Of a stretch of 64,000 nucleotides of DNA, positions 12,601-25,535 are shown in pieces; position 1 is the first letter of the stretch; the number at the start of each line of letters is the position of its first letter. Position numbers and translations under genes: made by a program. This DNA comes from Nematostella vectensis (lineage: Eukaryota; Cnidaria; Anthozoa; Actiniaria; Edwardsiidae): assembly GCF_932526225.1 (NCBI RefSeq), contig NC_064034.1, positions 4,698,001 to 4,762,000 of the forward strand. Reading direction: 5' to 3'. The notes below the pieces were generated by a model that was not told where the DNA came from, did not search any database, and saw only the letters and a program-made list of their open reading frames with translations.

Positions 12601-15600
12601 CTGGCGATTCCATTTTCTAGTTCCAAGCTTTAGATAACCCGGCCCTCGGTGCGGATACCTGTAATTGCCATATGGAGGAAAAGATATTGACTGAGATATA
12701 TTCCTTATTTTATATACCAGTTCGGTTATCGTTTTTAACACAGCATCTTCTGCTGTTGACTAAAAGTTTGGAGTGCTCTACCCCTGGTAACGATGCAATA
12801 GTTCAATATTTTTAGACCACATCTCTGCGCTAAGGATATTAGTGGACCTCTATGAGAACAATTAAAATACTTGAGTGAAAAAAGACTTTTGAACAATATT
12901 ATAAATGCTCCGTTGAAGGGCGGTGCTAGGTTTTTATCGTATACGAACAACCCGATCGAAACACTAGGGTTATTTAAAACTGGTGATTGAAAAGTAATGC
13001 TTTGAATAGCTGTTTTACATTTTAACCTTTATAAACCTGCGTTTTGATTTGCTGTTCATCTAACGATTTGAATCATTCGGTCTTTGATTTTGACAAAAGA
13101 TCAGTTCGACTAGCCATTTGTTTCAAATAGAAAGGTGTTCGATTAAATTTGGTTTTCGGGATAATAAAAGGCTTCCCATATCATCTTCGTGTTTGTGTCA
13201 AGGGCGTTTCTTCAAGAGGGGACTTATCACATTGTTTAGAAATTAAACCTCGTCACAGACGTTAAAGCCCAAGACCATCAAGCTATGACTAGCTCTGTCA
13301 GGGATAAACAATCAAGGCAAGGGGCGACGCAGTCGTTATTGTGTGACAACAAAAGCGTGACCGGTTAGCCACGTGCTTACAAGTTACTGTATAAACAGTC
13401 AACAAAAATCGCCCTCTCGAAAATAAAGACAATTTGAATCACCAACAACCACGTGAATACCGCTCACATACCTTGCTGGAGTCTTGATTTTTCCTACAAA
13501 ACATCGTATTCCAAATGGGCCAGCGTGACGGACATTGTAATCGAGTCTGGCTGTGGTGCGATTGAGATAAGCTGTAAAATAAAAGCCCAATTTGTTGATA
13601 AAGTGATTTACGACCCCGGGCTGCCTAATTGTGCTCTAAGAGCAACGTTTTTGCGAAAATATTCATCAAGAGCAATATTTGTGCTTAATAGCGAAACGGG
13701 AGCTCGCTGTTCGATCATTTAGTGAGCTGTAAAATGAACTGACTAAATGTCAAAGCTGTCTTCTCTGACCGGCCCTGACAGCTTTTAGCGCAGGGCGCTG
13801 ATTATCACCTGGAAAAAAAAAATTCGTCTGGTTATTGTGTGCGAGATCTACAGAACAAGTGACTCGATGCCCCAGATTACATGTCTTGCTCTCGTTTTTA
13901 ACTTCACACTCTGACTTTTCGGATTAATCAGCCAATCTTGTTCTTTGATCGGAACTAAGTGAAAGTACATTTTCTTTTTAGCTGTTTTGTCCTTCAAACG
14001 TCGCTTGCCAATGTCTCGTCATGACCTTTTATTGGCTAAACGTTTATTTTCTCCCTTCGCGGAATTAAGTAACGACTTGAATTGATAACCATGTGAGCTC
14101 TGTAGTTTATTCAAATTGATAACGTGGCCTGATGATACCCCACAAACACTTCGCGTACATTTCGTCCGTTTTTTTTTTTTTAATAAATTTTGTGCGCTCT
14201 CGGCTTACACATAGTATCAAGTAATCTTGAAACGGATTTTCCGTAAAATGCAAATGAGTCAATAAATTGGTTTGTGGGAGAGAATAGTTAGGCTTTTAAG
14301 ACCAAGGGGGTCAAACTTCTCATTTATAGACAACTAACTCAATTGTTGAGGACTTTTATTATCAAAATCTATTCTTCGCTCCAAGATGAATGACTTAGAA
14401 CTCGAATGAAATATCAAAAATCGTGTTCAGACCAAGCAGTCAATGTTGCGGGGTTTTTTTTTCTTCTTTTCTTCGGGTGCGTTTTTTGTTTTTTTTTATC
14501 TTGGTTTTCCGCAGTTCTTCAGTAAAGCTTTAAACTAAAACATTGCCCTGCATAATTTATTAATGAAGTTTCTTTTAGTGCAAATAAAATAACTGTCTCA
14601 AATAAAACAGCGGTCACTCGATGTGGTCCCACTTACTACGCAATCCGCAACTAAGCGACTTTCAATTAATACGGGTTTGATATCTCAAATCAAGAGGGGG
14701 GGGGGGCAAATCGGCTACGAATAAAAATATAAAGCAGTACACAGTTCAACTCCATTCTGTAGCGCCTTCGATTCCATCTAAACACTGCTAAATTACTTAA
14801 AAGCGAGATAATACTGAACCAAAACAATAGTGAGATCGGTCGCCGGAGCAGAAAGGAGGCCATTCAAGTGCTATCCATTGTTTGCCCGGCCAATTAACAT
14901 AATGCCCACCTGCCTCTGACGTGTTTGTTTCCCACATTTGAAACATCAAACATGGCTAGCGAAAGAGGAGCCCGGAAAAGCATGTCAATAGGCCGAACAT
15001 TACAACCCATACGACGCGTTTACTTTAGTCGAAGTTTGCTCGATATGTCGTCTCCAACTGTCATCTTGAATTCGCTAATGTTAACGAAAAATAAAAGAAT
15101 AACACTGACCGAGACGAGATAAAGTGTGAAATTTAAAATCTAAAATGGAAAGAACGTGACCTGTATAAGGTTCACATTTTGCAATAAATACAAGTTTCAC
15201 CTTTCTTTTCGGTGAGGGATTCAAGAACATCAACAATTTATAAGCAATTCAAAAAGGCAAGCGCCTGGTTATAGTATGTTATTAGTCAAGATTTGGCTCC
15301 ATAAAGATGTTTTAAACTCCCCTAATCAAGGGTGTCCTTCTGAGTGCTCAGTTTCGCTATGACATCAAGCCCAATCGGCCAATAACAGTGAGACTCCGGG
15401 ATCATCGGTTGTCTCACCAGAATCGTTTGCTTGCCTTAACACGCTGCGAATTGCCTTGCGAATAAGTGAGCACGCGCGCTGATTGGTGCGCGAAGTTAAT
15501 CCATTTCACTGTGAACAATGAGGCCACATGTGTGTCTTGATACTACTATGAGCTATTTTCCGCGTCTTTTTTGAAAAATATTCAGCGGGCCCCTGATTAG

Positions 15601-15757
15601 TGGACAATACAATTCGCAAAGAGCCGTCGGCAGCTGCGTGACCTGGCGAGCGGATAAAACCGAACGCGAGTGCACCTCTCGTAACTTAGCTCTGACCATT
15701 GAGAGAGCGGCACCCAACTTCCTCTCCGCACCCGGGAAAGGCTTATAAGAGGGAGGC
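9607..15757. other. Long AT-rich spacer upstream of nanos
   Basis: No convincing exon was found on either strand. The region includes homopolymer tracts (G run near 14697, T runs near 14170 and 14450). Any distal regulatory elements of nanos would lie here, but nothing identifiable is visible. Confidence 0.5.
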
Positions 15758-15765
15758 TATAAAAA
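15758..15765 (+). promoter_or_regulatory. TATA box of nanos
   Basis: TATAAAAA lies 127 bp upstream of the nanos ATG, in a GC-richer stretch that contrasts with the AT-rich surroundings. Transcription would be expected to start around 15785-15795, giving a 5' UTR of about 100 nt. Confidence 0.65.
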
Positions 15766-15891
15766 CAGCGGGCCAGACTTGAGTGTGAGGGGGACTTGAT
15801 GCAAGAGTGATTTGAATACTTGAAGGAGGTGTAAGAGCTGCTAAAAGCGTGCAACAACTGTCAACAACACATCGACTTTTGGGCTCGAAGC

Positions 15892-16542
15892 ATGGGAGAT
15901 GAAATGCTAAGTGTTTTCTACCACGGTGATCTTTATGGTGGTAGTGGCGGTAAATTGAGCATGGGAGGAATGGAGACTTTCAAGGACACCTTGGATGATC
16001 AGGACGAGTTTAGACTCTTTCGCGACTACTTTGGCTTAATTCACCTCGTTCAAAACCGCGGTGTGGTTGAAGACGAAGACAGCGTGGTGGACCAGTTTTT
16101 TAATTTCACGTATAAGCGCACTCGCATGGATAGTATCGGCTCCGATCGTGATTCTGTCACGAGCTCCGGCTCGAGCGCGGGGAGTGCCGAGTTCGAGTTT
16201 AAGATGGAGCCACACTTTGGCTCCAAGGCTGTTGGGTCGTCGCTTCTTCCAGGGACAAGGTCCCTAACAAAACGAACTGACATTGACACCGCGGCGCGCA
16301 ATCGCAAAAACCGCGAGAACAAGAAAAACCGCAACGCGAACGTGTGCGTGTTCTGTAGAAATAACGGAGAGAGCAAGAAAGTTTACTCCAGCCATGTGCT
16401 CAAAGATGCGGAGGGAAATACTACATGTCCCATTCTGCGGGCGTACACATGCCCTCTGTGCAAGGCCTCGGGAAGTCAATCACACACCATCAAGTACTGT
16501 CCGAAAAACAAAAATGGGAGCAAACTTCAAGCAAAAGTCTGA
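15892..16542 (+). CDS. nanos: Nanos RNA-binding protein, single exon
   Basis: This 216-residue intact ORF has the ATG in good Kozak context (A at -3, G at +4). The C-terminal domain has both nanos zinc knuckles with exact family spacing: C152-x2-C155-x12-H168-x10-C179 and C187-x2-C190-x7-H198-x4-C203. Residues about 39-54 ([16 protein letters not shown]) resemble the NOT1-interacting motif by which nanos recruits CCR4-NOT. The middle is Ser-rich and then basic ([13 protein letters not shown]). Family knowledge: nanos acts with Pumilio to repress and deadenylate target mRNAs in germline and stem-like cells. The gene has no introns, and the neighbouring genes are unrelated. Cnidarians carry more than one nanos paralogue and I cannot say which this is. 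Confidence 0.95.
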   Translation: MGDEMLSVFYHGDLYGGSGGKLSMGGMETFKDTLDDQDEFRLFRDYFGLIHLVQNRGVVEDEDSVVDQFFNFTYKRTRMDSIGSDRDSVTSSGSSAGSAEFEFKMEPHFGSKAVGSSLLPGTRSLTKRTDIDTAARNRKNRENKKNRNANVCVFCRNNGESKKVYSSHVLKDAEGNTTCPILRAYTCPLCKASGSQSHTIKYCPKNKNGSKLQAKV

Positions 16543-17341
16543 AAGCGTCTCAGGAACTCTGGAGAATTGAGGGTACACAAAATTAAGCCTTTAAATAATG
16601 TTTGAATTACCTTTTAGCAGAATTGGCTTTTTGTTTGCTAATGTGTTAGGCGAGTTTTGGGTTTTGCAAGATATATTAATTGTAAACACGTATTGAACGG
16701 ACCTCCCCAGGGAAGGGAAAACGGGAAACAGTCATTCGCATACTCTTCATACTAGTGACCAAGGTACAAGCCTCAACTAGTGAGGTAACCAACAACAAAT
16801 ACAAGAGTCATTTAAAAGGAAAAGTTAATTCAAACTGTCGATGTGTTAGAAAGGACTAGACGATAATGTGATAAATATTCCTTTAACGGCTGCAATATGT
16901 TATTGAAACTCCCGTTATTAGTGGGAATACAATTGATTTTTCACAACACTTTTATCGCGTTAAGCTTTTCTATGTGATTCATAGGTATCACAATCTCACT
17001 GCTAAACAGAAAAGTTGCACCTCAATTTGCGGCGGGTTGCCACAAAATAACCGTCAAAATATTCTCTATTAATTCTATATCAAATATTATACGAATCAAA
17101 TGAATCCAACGTATGGAATATCAATATATTTCTCAAACAAAAAACCTTTACCCTATTGGTAAAGTGATTATTATTGTTGATTGTAAAATATATTTAGATC
17201 AATAATGTGCGGTTAGAAAGAATGCAGAGAGATATTCCATTGAAATTCTCTTAAATCCATTGACCTTTGGTATTACCAGTCAATGCAGTTGTACTCTATA
17301 TACTCAAATCAAAAAACGTGTTCTGTACGCGTTAGACTTAA

Positions 17342-17349
17342 TGTAAATA
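17342..17349 (+). promoter_or_regulatory. Pumilio-type site in nanos 3' UTR
   Basis: TGTAAATA fits the PUF consensus UGUANAUA and lies within the inferred 3' UTR. In AT-rich sequence such an octamer can occur by chance. Confidence 0.35.
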
Positions 17350-17557
17350 GTTTATTCTGAAAATTTAACGCCTATTGATATAGTCTCCAAGAGACCTACA
17401 AAATGGTAGTTCTTATGTCTTGTAGCAAAGTTCCTGCTTGTAAGGCATGTGTCTGAGAAAAGATCGATTTTGAATATTTGACCATGCTGGTGTTGTATTA
17501 TGGCTAAGGGCTTTGTGCATACAAATCTATTAATTCGTTCTTCATCAATTGTTATGG

Positions 17558-17563
17558 AATAAA
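17558..17563 (+). terminator. Poly(A) signal, probable end of nanos
   Basis: AATAAA about 1.0 kb past the stop codon. The intervening sequence is AT-rich with no other gene, so it is a reasonable 3' UTR. The actual cleavage site is unknown. Confidence 0.45.
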
Positions 17564-20500
17564 TCGAAACGCAAACTTCTATGGTTTATTTGTCCATATT
17601 TGAGCACGTTTTCTTGAGTTAAATGGGCTACACGAAAGTATGATGTTTTTGCGTAAGTCTGGGTTTTCAACACGTTTTTGCATTTTTTATGATCTGAAGG
17701 ACGAGAAAATGAAGTTCATTTTATTGCTATTATGATAAGAAAGACGTTGTTTTGCTGCCTAGTGACTAAAATGCTGTAGTCTATCAAAGGATCCGCTAAT
17801 TTGCCCATGAAGAAACTGCAATATTAATTTCAGGATTAAAGCTAAGGGAATGGAAGAAGTTCGTGGAATATGATCTTCAAAATTTTATTTACAAATTAAA
17901 ATGGAGTGACTCAAAACGTTGCATAACGCAAATTCGAATTTTAGTTTAGAGTATATCCCGACTGAATTAAACAACTAGCGCTAGAAAGTCCTTTACATAT
18001 TGTACCGAATTCGGCGATTTTTATATTCAAGTGAACAAGATTTTTTTTTTAAAAGATTATTTTTCTTTCCACTGTAAATTATTGTTTATAACTTTCCTGC
18101 GCTTCAAATACGCGAAATAGAAATGTGACATTTTTCCCAATGATAAATGATCCGAAGTTTTCGAAAACCGGAAAAGACTGAGACGCCAAGCAATTCGATA
18201 AAAGCCAATCCAGCCCTTACGGCCATGCAAAACAAATAGGGGAGCTCCTCAAGAACTATCAGATAATTCCTTATCGTTCCAGAGCAACTGAAAACCAATT
18301 CAGTCATTTCTTCTAGAAATCTAGTATTGGCAGAACTGAAAGCGGCTGTGAAACATTGAGCCTCCAACATGTGCATTATCTCATTATCAATCGTTGTTTA
18401 TTCGCCATCATGGGCGGATGGTTTACTTGCCCTATATAAATGCGCGCACTTTCAATTCCCATTTTCCCTCTCTTTTTTTAATTCTTTTTGAGGGGGAGTT
18501 TTAAGACCTGACAGCAACCAATCAGCTAACCTTGGAAGTTATCTGTGTATCTTGTAACCGTGCTTTGACCAACCTTTAGATGCTTACAAACATAAGATCT
18601 GAGAAACGGCTAATTTGGATTGGGGCTAGAGCGCTTAGCGAATAAATGGACTGTCCATTTGCCCGTAGTATTAAAACACGAAGTCTAATCAATATGAACG
18701 ACGAAATATGCATTAAATGGAACAACGCTGTAAATGCGAGGCAAGATGGTTTCAATAAGGGGCCTTAAAGTAATTAAGTGAGGACTGGATATGTTTTCTT
18801 CAGTCTTAGTAATAATCAACAGCCATAAAGTGGCTACCAACAGAATGGTCTTTTTAATAAACTCTGTGGATTTTTGTTATTATTATTATTATTATTTCTA
18901 ATACCAAGATTAACAAATTATTTCTTACATTTTTATCTAGTGTTTTCTAGATTATCTCCTAAGTATATATTGCTGGTTTAAGCTACAAGACACTAATACG
19001 ATGCGCTTAAATAGTGAATATCTTTTTTACTACGACATTCGAATTTCATCCTGAAACCATCGAATTCTTATTTCAATGTGTATTTTGTTGGCTGCTACAT
19101 AACAGCAAGCTTGTATACAAAAGGAATGACGAAAAATTAAGAGAAAACCTTTGTGTAAAGGCACTAATTGTGTTTATACGTGCTTTACCCAATTGATGTT
19201 TGCCACTTTTCGTTTTTAAGCGTTTTTTACTAGATTCAGGAACAACCATTTTAGTTGGATTCTGGATATCTCATTTACAAGTAAATTCTAATAACGGAAC
19301 CAAACTGGCTTTTTTTTTCGAAAAGTACTTATTAAGCATTTAACACTTTTTATTTTACGAGCATTTTTTATTTTACGTTGGCAAATAAAAACAAAACGGG
19401 GGGCTCCAGAAACACATAATTAAGATGAGGGGAAAAACATCAGTGAGCCTCTCATTAAGCGCTACCAGAACAATAAAGCAACGCGCTACGGCCTGTTATG
19501 GAGGAAAATCGAAAATGCATCATCATTGCCCCCTTACCAGGCCACGCACAACCTAAACAAAGGGACTAAATGCTCCTCCAGGCTCTTCCTCTGTCAGAAG
19601 TTGATTTGGCTCATTCATGAATCCGGGATTAAATGAAAACTTAATTTTTCTTTTAAGTCAATTAATCATGATTGTGAAGAAGGCTCTTGCTAGCGGCGGG
19701 GTTTGTTGGGGGTAAGAGATAGCCCGTTTCCATATTCTTACGCGGGAAAAGAGGTTATCTTTGGGATACTCGAATATCAGCATGAAACCAAGAGGGGAGA
19801 GTCTGACGTATTTTGGGGGGGGGGGGGGGGGGGGGTTGAATATTTCGACCCTGAGGTCGGACTTCCCTCCTAAATCATGTTTATGACTCAGTAAGCTCCC
19901 CATCCCTCGCTTGTCTCCTGGGATTTGCTCTATGTTTAGGTAATTCACTGGGTGATTAAGATTTGTTAAAATCTATATTGATTGTGTATATGATTTGTAT
20001 TGAGGTATCTAGCCGGGGAATTTGTACAAAATAAAAAGATATGCGATTAAAAAGCATATTTCATTTAAAATAATCGCTATGCAAAAGAAGTTTATTGATC
20101 AAGCAATGCGGTGAGGGAATACTATTAAGTTGCTTCTTGAGGGCCATTGTTAATCGCTTCCGTTAGTAGAAGCATTGAACGGTATGGAGCGTGACCTAAA
20201 TCATGAAAACAAGACAAACTACTTCCAATATTCTGGACTGTATAGCGAGACTATTTATGAGAAGAAATATATATTCAGTAAAAAATATGTAACTAAATAA
20301 AAAAATGAATTAATTGATATTGTTTTTTCCATTAAAGAAGGTCTGTTTATACAGGGAAGTGTTCCCTATGGTTTATAGATGGTATAAGTACTGGGTTGTA
20401 ATCCAAGAGCATCTACTTTTTCAATGTTTTCATATTTATGGGAAAACAACAAAACAAAGGAGTTTACAAACTGACAAACTGAACATATTGAATATTCAAT

Positions 20501-21193
20501 GTACAAGCATGAGGCCTTATCCACTGACCACGTCCAGTGACGAAAACTTTGTAGGTATAAGCTGCGCTCTCACTTTTGTTAAGCGCAAGTGACTTTTGTG
20601 AACCTGTAAATATCTTTTCACATGGGCAACGTCAATGGGATTGAATTGATGTCCAGGAAAAAAGTCATGAAGTCGGTGCTAAGGACCTATAGGATATATC
20701 TACTTTTACTGCATTGTTTTTGTGTATAATGTTGTTACATTAGACTATTGCGACTCTCTGTTCCACTCGACTGCGTAGAACGTTTAAAGACGATTACAGA
20801 CTTTGAGGCGTGCTGCACAAGGCCCGTCAAATACACACAACCAGGTCCAACACGGCAAAAAAGTGTTTAGTTGTCTAACAACCAGACACCAAGTGGTATG
20901 TATGTGCACTGTTTTGCGATAGGATAACTATACATATAAAGTAAGGGGTGGTTTATTTTTTTTAGTCCTATTGCTCCGACGTCTATTTCACAAATTGTCT
21001 TTTGAAATGAGAAGAGACAAAACATCCCTTTAAGATACACTGCATAGTGGTTTTGATAACGCCTCCGCGATCCGCGACACATCTGTCAATTAGATACGAC
21101 CATTGATATGCATTGGCAATGAAGTGTAGCTCGTGCTCTACTCGCCTTTTTTTTAGATCAAATGTTTGTTATCTTTTAAGCCGAATAAAAGAG
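17564..21193. other. Spacer, no gene seen
   Basis: Short unsupported ORFs only. Includes an ATT microsatellite near 18877-18895 and a G tract of about 22 bases at 19814-19835. Confidence 0.55.
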
Positions 21194-21312
21194 TAAGGCT
21201 AAATTCAAACGTCGTATTATCCAATGCAAATGAATCAGGTCGACTATTTCCTCTGCATGCATTTGCATTGAATACGGCTCACGGAAAATATGACGGTCGA
21301 ACTTAGCCCTAA
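21194..21312. mobile_element. Short MITE, Harbinger-like ends
   Basis: The left end GGCTAAATTCAAACGTCGTA pairs imperfectly with the complement of the right end (GGGCTAAGTTCGACCGTCAT), and TAA flanks both sides. A TWA target duplication and a GG(G/C)C start are typical of PIF/Harbinger MITEs. The element is about 115 bp and non-coding. Confidence 0.5.
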
Positions 21313-23188
21313 ACACCCGCGTCCATTCCCCGTGAACTACTAGACAGAGAAAAATAAGTTATCTTCATGTTGGAATGGGACCATTCCAACACCCAGATTT
21401 TCAAATCCGCGTATTTTATTAACCATTTATACCACCAGATAAGGATATTTTTAACGTTTGAAACGCCTACGAAACCCTCCGTTGATTTATTTTCCTGCAA
21501 CAACGCCTTCGTTTTAATACAGTTTTTTTGTAGTCTTTCTACTTTTACATAATCTGGCTATAACGTTGCTACTTTAGAATGGATGTGTATGCCTGGCTTT
21601 GTGCCGCAGGAAACGACATCCATTTCAACAAAGTGTCAAAAGTATTTATCTTTAGTGCCCACCCGTAGGACGAATATTAGAAAGTGAAAAGGTGATGGTG
21701 AGTGGGCTAATACGATTGTGATAACAGCGAGCTCTGGCTGGAGGGTGAACGAGTGGCAATAAGAGTAAACACCCGCGAAAAAAAACCTAGAGATTAAGAA
21801 CCAACAGGCTGAAATTGAACATCAACCTGGTAGGAAGATTATAGGTTCTTTTTAAAAAGACAGTTTAAAATGTGATTTACGGCTTAAAAAATATATACTT
21901 CTCATGAACGTTTGGTGCATTGTGTGTGACAATTGCTGAGTAACAAACTTCAAGAATGGAGTCGGTATGTTGCGATGGCAGTGATTTTCTCTTTTTACTC
22001 TGTTTTACTCGCTGTTGTTCTTGTTACTTCAGATTCCGTTTTGGGAGTGCTGTTGCTGTTGTTATTGTCATAAACCATGAGCTGTTAATCGAGTTTTATC
22101 ACTGTATGGTGCTAGTAATGGGACTTCTTCGTCCCTTTTTCCCAAAAAAGAAATACAGCCACTACCATCCACTGTGTTCTATTGACAAATATGTACATAG
22201 AAGTGTGCTAGATGTCCCGCCCTACTCAACTCTGCCTATGTTGCTTCCAATATTTTTACCTTTTTTGCCCTCGGAAAAAGAACACCTGCCCTAGCGATGC
22301 TGTGGAAAAAAAAATGTGTTGATTTGTGTTATGTTTTGAATACATTAGCTGTATGGCAATAACAAGCGTTTGGTTAAAATTCCGCCTCCTCCTTCTCAGC
22401 CTGATTTGAATCACTCAAAATAAGCCTCTTAAACAAAAACACCGTGGAATGAAGTAAACAAAAACAATCATAAAGCGCTCGCTTCCGTGTCTAATCAAGT
22501 TTAATGCCTTTTGCGACTGTTTAATGTCTTTGCAGCCGTATATTAAAAGCGCACTATAAGACGATTGGCGTCACATTAAGAGGCTGATGCTTTGTTGCCC
22601 CTGGCAAGATCTACCAGGCGCCACAAACCACAGGGAGTCAGTCAACATTCATCGTGCATTAGCTTCAACAGACTTCTTGAAGTACTTCTAATGGTGACTG
22701 GCGCTGCCGCCTTCACTGTGACAAATGCATAATAAAAAGAACAGGAAGTTTCATCCAATCAATTGAGATATTGATCAAGTTTCATTTGAACTTTGATTGA
22801 AATGATAATTTCGTTGTCGCTTTCTCCGCCATGAGAAAAAAAGAACACTGTAACAAAAAGGTGACTGCACTTTGGAATGTTTTAAATGTTGTAAATAAGT
22901 GGTAGAATGGTGCGATAAACATGACGCATTCCAAAACATTAGATGATGAAGGCTGGACTTGATCGACAATCATCTATTTGTTTCTATTTTGTTTCTTGAT
23001 CGACAATCATCTATTTTGCAAAAATAATTCGTGGTTCTTTTTGCTCACTCGTTTGATATCGATCTGAACACTCGTTAATAAATCCTCCATCTCCGCGCAC
23101 CCACAATCCACAACAAAATTAAGTGGGACACTTCTCACATGAACAACCACCAACCCTCTCCCCCTGATTAATATTGGTTAGAGGCGAT
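21313..23188. other. Spacer, no gene seen
   Basis: Contains a small exact duplication of TTGATCGACAATCATCTATT at about 22959 and 22997. Several short ORFs have no supporting features. Confidence 0.55.
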
Positions 23189-23984
23189 CACACGGACTCG
23201 TGCGCATGTAGCAACACGGACTCGTGCGCATATAGCAACACGGACTCGTGCGCATATAGCAACACGGACTCGTGCGCATGTAGCAACACGGACTCGTGTG
23301 CATGTAGCAACACGGACTCGTGCGCATGTAGCAACACGGACTCGTGCGCATGTAGCAATACGGACTCGTGTGCATATAGCAACACGGACTCGTGCGCATG
23401 TAGCAACACGGACTCGTGCGCATATAGCAACACGGACTCGTGTGCATGTAACAATACGGACTCGTGCGCATGTAGCAACACGGACTCGTGCGCATGTAGC
23501 AACACGGACTCGTGCGCATGTAGCAACACGGATTCGTGCGCATGTAGCAACACGGACTCGTGCGCATGTAGCAACACGGACTCGTGCGCATGTAGCAATA
23601 CGGACTCGTGCGCATGTAGCAATACGGACTCGTGCGCATGTAGCAACACGGACTCGTGCGCATGTAGCAACACGGACTCGTGCGCATGTAACAATACGGA
23701 CTCGTGCGCATGTAGCAACACGGACTCGTGCGCATGAAGCAACACGGACTCGTGCGCATGTAGCAATACGGACTCGTGCGCATGTAGCAACACGGACTCG
23801 TGCGCATGTAGCAACACGGACTCGTGCGCATGTAACAATACGGACTCGTGCGCATGTAGCAACACGGACTCGTGCGCATGTAGCAACACGGACTCGTGCG
23901 CATGTAGCAATACGGACTCGTGCGCATGTAGCAATACGGACTCGTGCGCAGTAGCAACACGGACTCGTGCGCATGTAGCAACAA
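23189..23984. repeat. 24-bp minisatellite, about 33 copies
   Basis: Units of 24 bp containing ACGGACTCGTGCGCATGTAG followed by CAAC, with a few recurrent variants (AATACGG, CATATAG, GTGTGCATG). A one-base deletion near 23950 breaks the register. Because the unit is a multiple of three and lacks stops, several frames on both strands stay open. These are not genes. Confidence 0.95.
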
Positions 23985-25535
23985 GAGAGGGGGCAATATG
24001 GTGAGGACCATGACAAGAGAGGGGGCAATATGGCCAGGACCATGACAAGAGAGGGGGCAATATGGTAAGGACCAAGGCAAGAGAGAGGGGGGGGGGATCA
24101 ATATGGTAAGGACCATGACGAGAGGGGGCAGTATGGCGAGAACCCTGACAAGAGAGGGGGCGATATGGTAAGGACCATGACAAGAGAGGGGGCAATATGG
24201 TAAGGACCAAGGAAAGAGAGGGGGCAATATGGGAAGGACCATGACAAGAGAGGGAGCAATATGGTCAGGACCATGACAAGAGAGGGGGCAATATGGTAAG
24301 GACCAAGGAAAGAGATGGGTCAATATGGTAAGGACCATGACAAGAGATGGGTCAATATGGTAAGGACCATGACAAGAGAGGGGACAATATGGTGAGGGCC
24401 ATGGCAAGAGAGGGGCGATATGGGAAGGACCATAACAAGAGAGGGGTCAATATGGTAAGGACCATGGCAAGAGAGGGGGCAATATGGTGAGGACAATGAC
24501 AAGAGAGGGGCGATATGGGAAGGACCATAACAAGAGAGGGGTCAATATGGTGAGGGCCATGGCAAGAGAGGGGCGATATGGTGAGGACCATGACAAGAGA
24601 GGGGGCAATATGGTAAGGACCAAGGCAAGAGATGGGTCAATATGGTAAGGACCATGGCAAGAGATGGGTCAATATGGTAAGGACCATGGCAAGAGAGGGG
24701 TCAATATGGTAAGGACCATGGCAAGAGAGGGGGGGCAATATGGGAAGGACCATGGCAAGAGATGGGTCAATATGGTAAGAACCATGGCAAGAGAGGGGTC
24801 AATATGGTAAGGACCATGGCAAGAGAGGGGTCAATATGGTAAGGACCATGGCAAGAGAGGGGCGATATGGGAAGGACCATGGAAAGAGAGGGGGGGGGGG
24901 GGAAATATGGTAAGGACCATGGAAAGAGAGGGGGGGAAATATGGGAAGGACCATGGCAAGAGAGGGGGCAATATGGTGAGGGCCATTGTAAGAGAGAGGG
25001 GCAATATGGCGAGGACCATGACAAGAGAGGGAGCAATATGGTGAGGGCCATTGTAAGAGAGAGGGGCAATATATTGCGAGGACCATGACAAGAGAGGGGG
25101 CAATATGGTGAGGGCCATTGTAAGAGAGAGGGGCAATATGGGAAGGACCATGTCAAGGAGGGGGCAATATGTTGAGGACCATGACAAGAGAGGGGGGAAT
25201 ATGGGAAGGACCATGGCAAGAGAGTGGGCAATATAAGAACGACCATGGTAAGAGAGGGGATAATAAGGGAAGGACCAATGTAAAGAGAGGGGGAGAATAT
25301 GGCGAGGACCATCAGGGGCGGATCTTTTTCCCAAGGGGGGGTTGACCCAAACATTTTCGTCGTTATTTTACATTTGTAACGATTTTGGAAAGAAAAAAAC
25401 AATGTAAACAATAAAAAACGACAGCCTAAGGGGGGTTTAAACCCCTAACCCCCCCCCCCCTAGATCTGCTATTGACCATGGCAAGATAGGGGGCAATATG
25501 GGAAGGACCATGATGAGAGAGGGGCAATATAATAT
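23985..25535. repeat. ~32-bp minisatellite, about 40 copies, with an insertion
   Basis: Units contain AGAGAGGGGGCAATATGGTA followed by AGGACCATGGCA, with variable G-run lengths. The array begins directly where the 24-bp array ends, with no spacer. It is interrupted at about 25311-25477 by unrelated sequence and resumes for two units. Long ORFs on the minus strand are periodic artefacts. Confidence 0.95.
25311..25477. mobile_element. Small insertion within the minisatellite
   Basis: The inserted stretch starts AGGGGCGGATCTTTTTCCCA and ends ...CCCCTAGATCTGCTATTG. The ends are inverted relatives of each other (GGCGGATCT versus AGCAGATCT), so this is probably a short MITE. The array continues on both sides with GACCAT at each boundary. 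Confidence 0.45.

Noticed and set aside
13399..13722. Overlapping ORFs on both strands upstream of nanos
   Set aside because: No motif, no splice context and mutual overlap; likely chance in a locally GC-richer stretch.
16050..16570. Other ORFs across nanos
   Set aside because: Shadows of the nanos coding sequence in other frames.
23189..23984. CRISPR-like regular repeats
   Set aside because: Units are directly contiguous with no unique spacers, and the DNA is clearly animal.
23168..24407. Long ORFs of 187-409 codons on both strands
   Set aside because: They are translations of 24-bp and ~32-bp tandem units with no stop codon; the peptides are periodic, and several frames are open at once.
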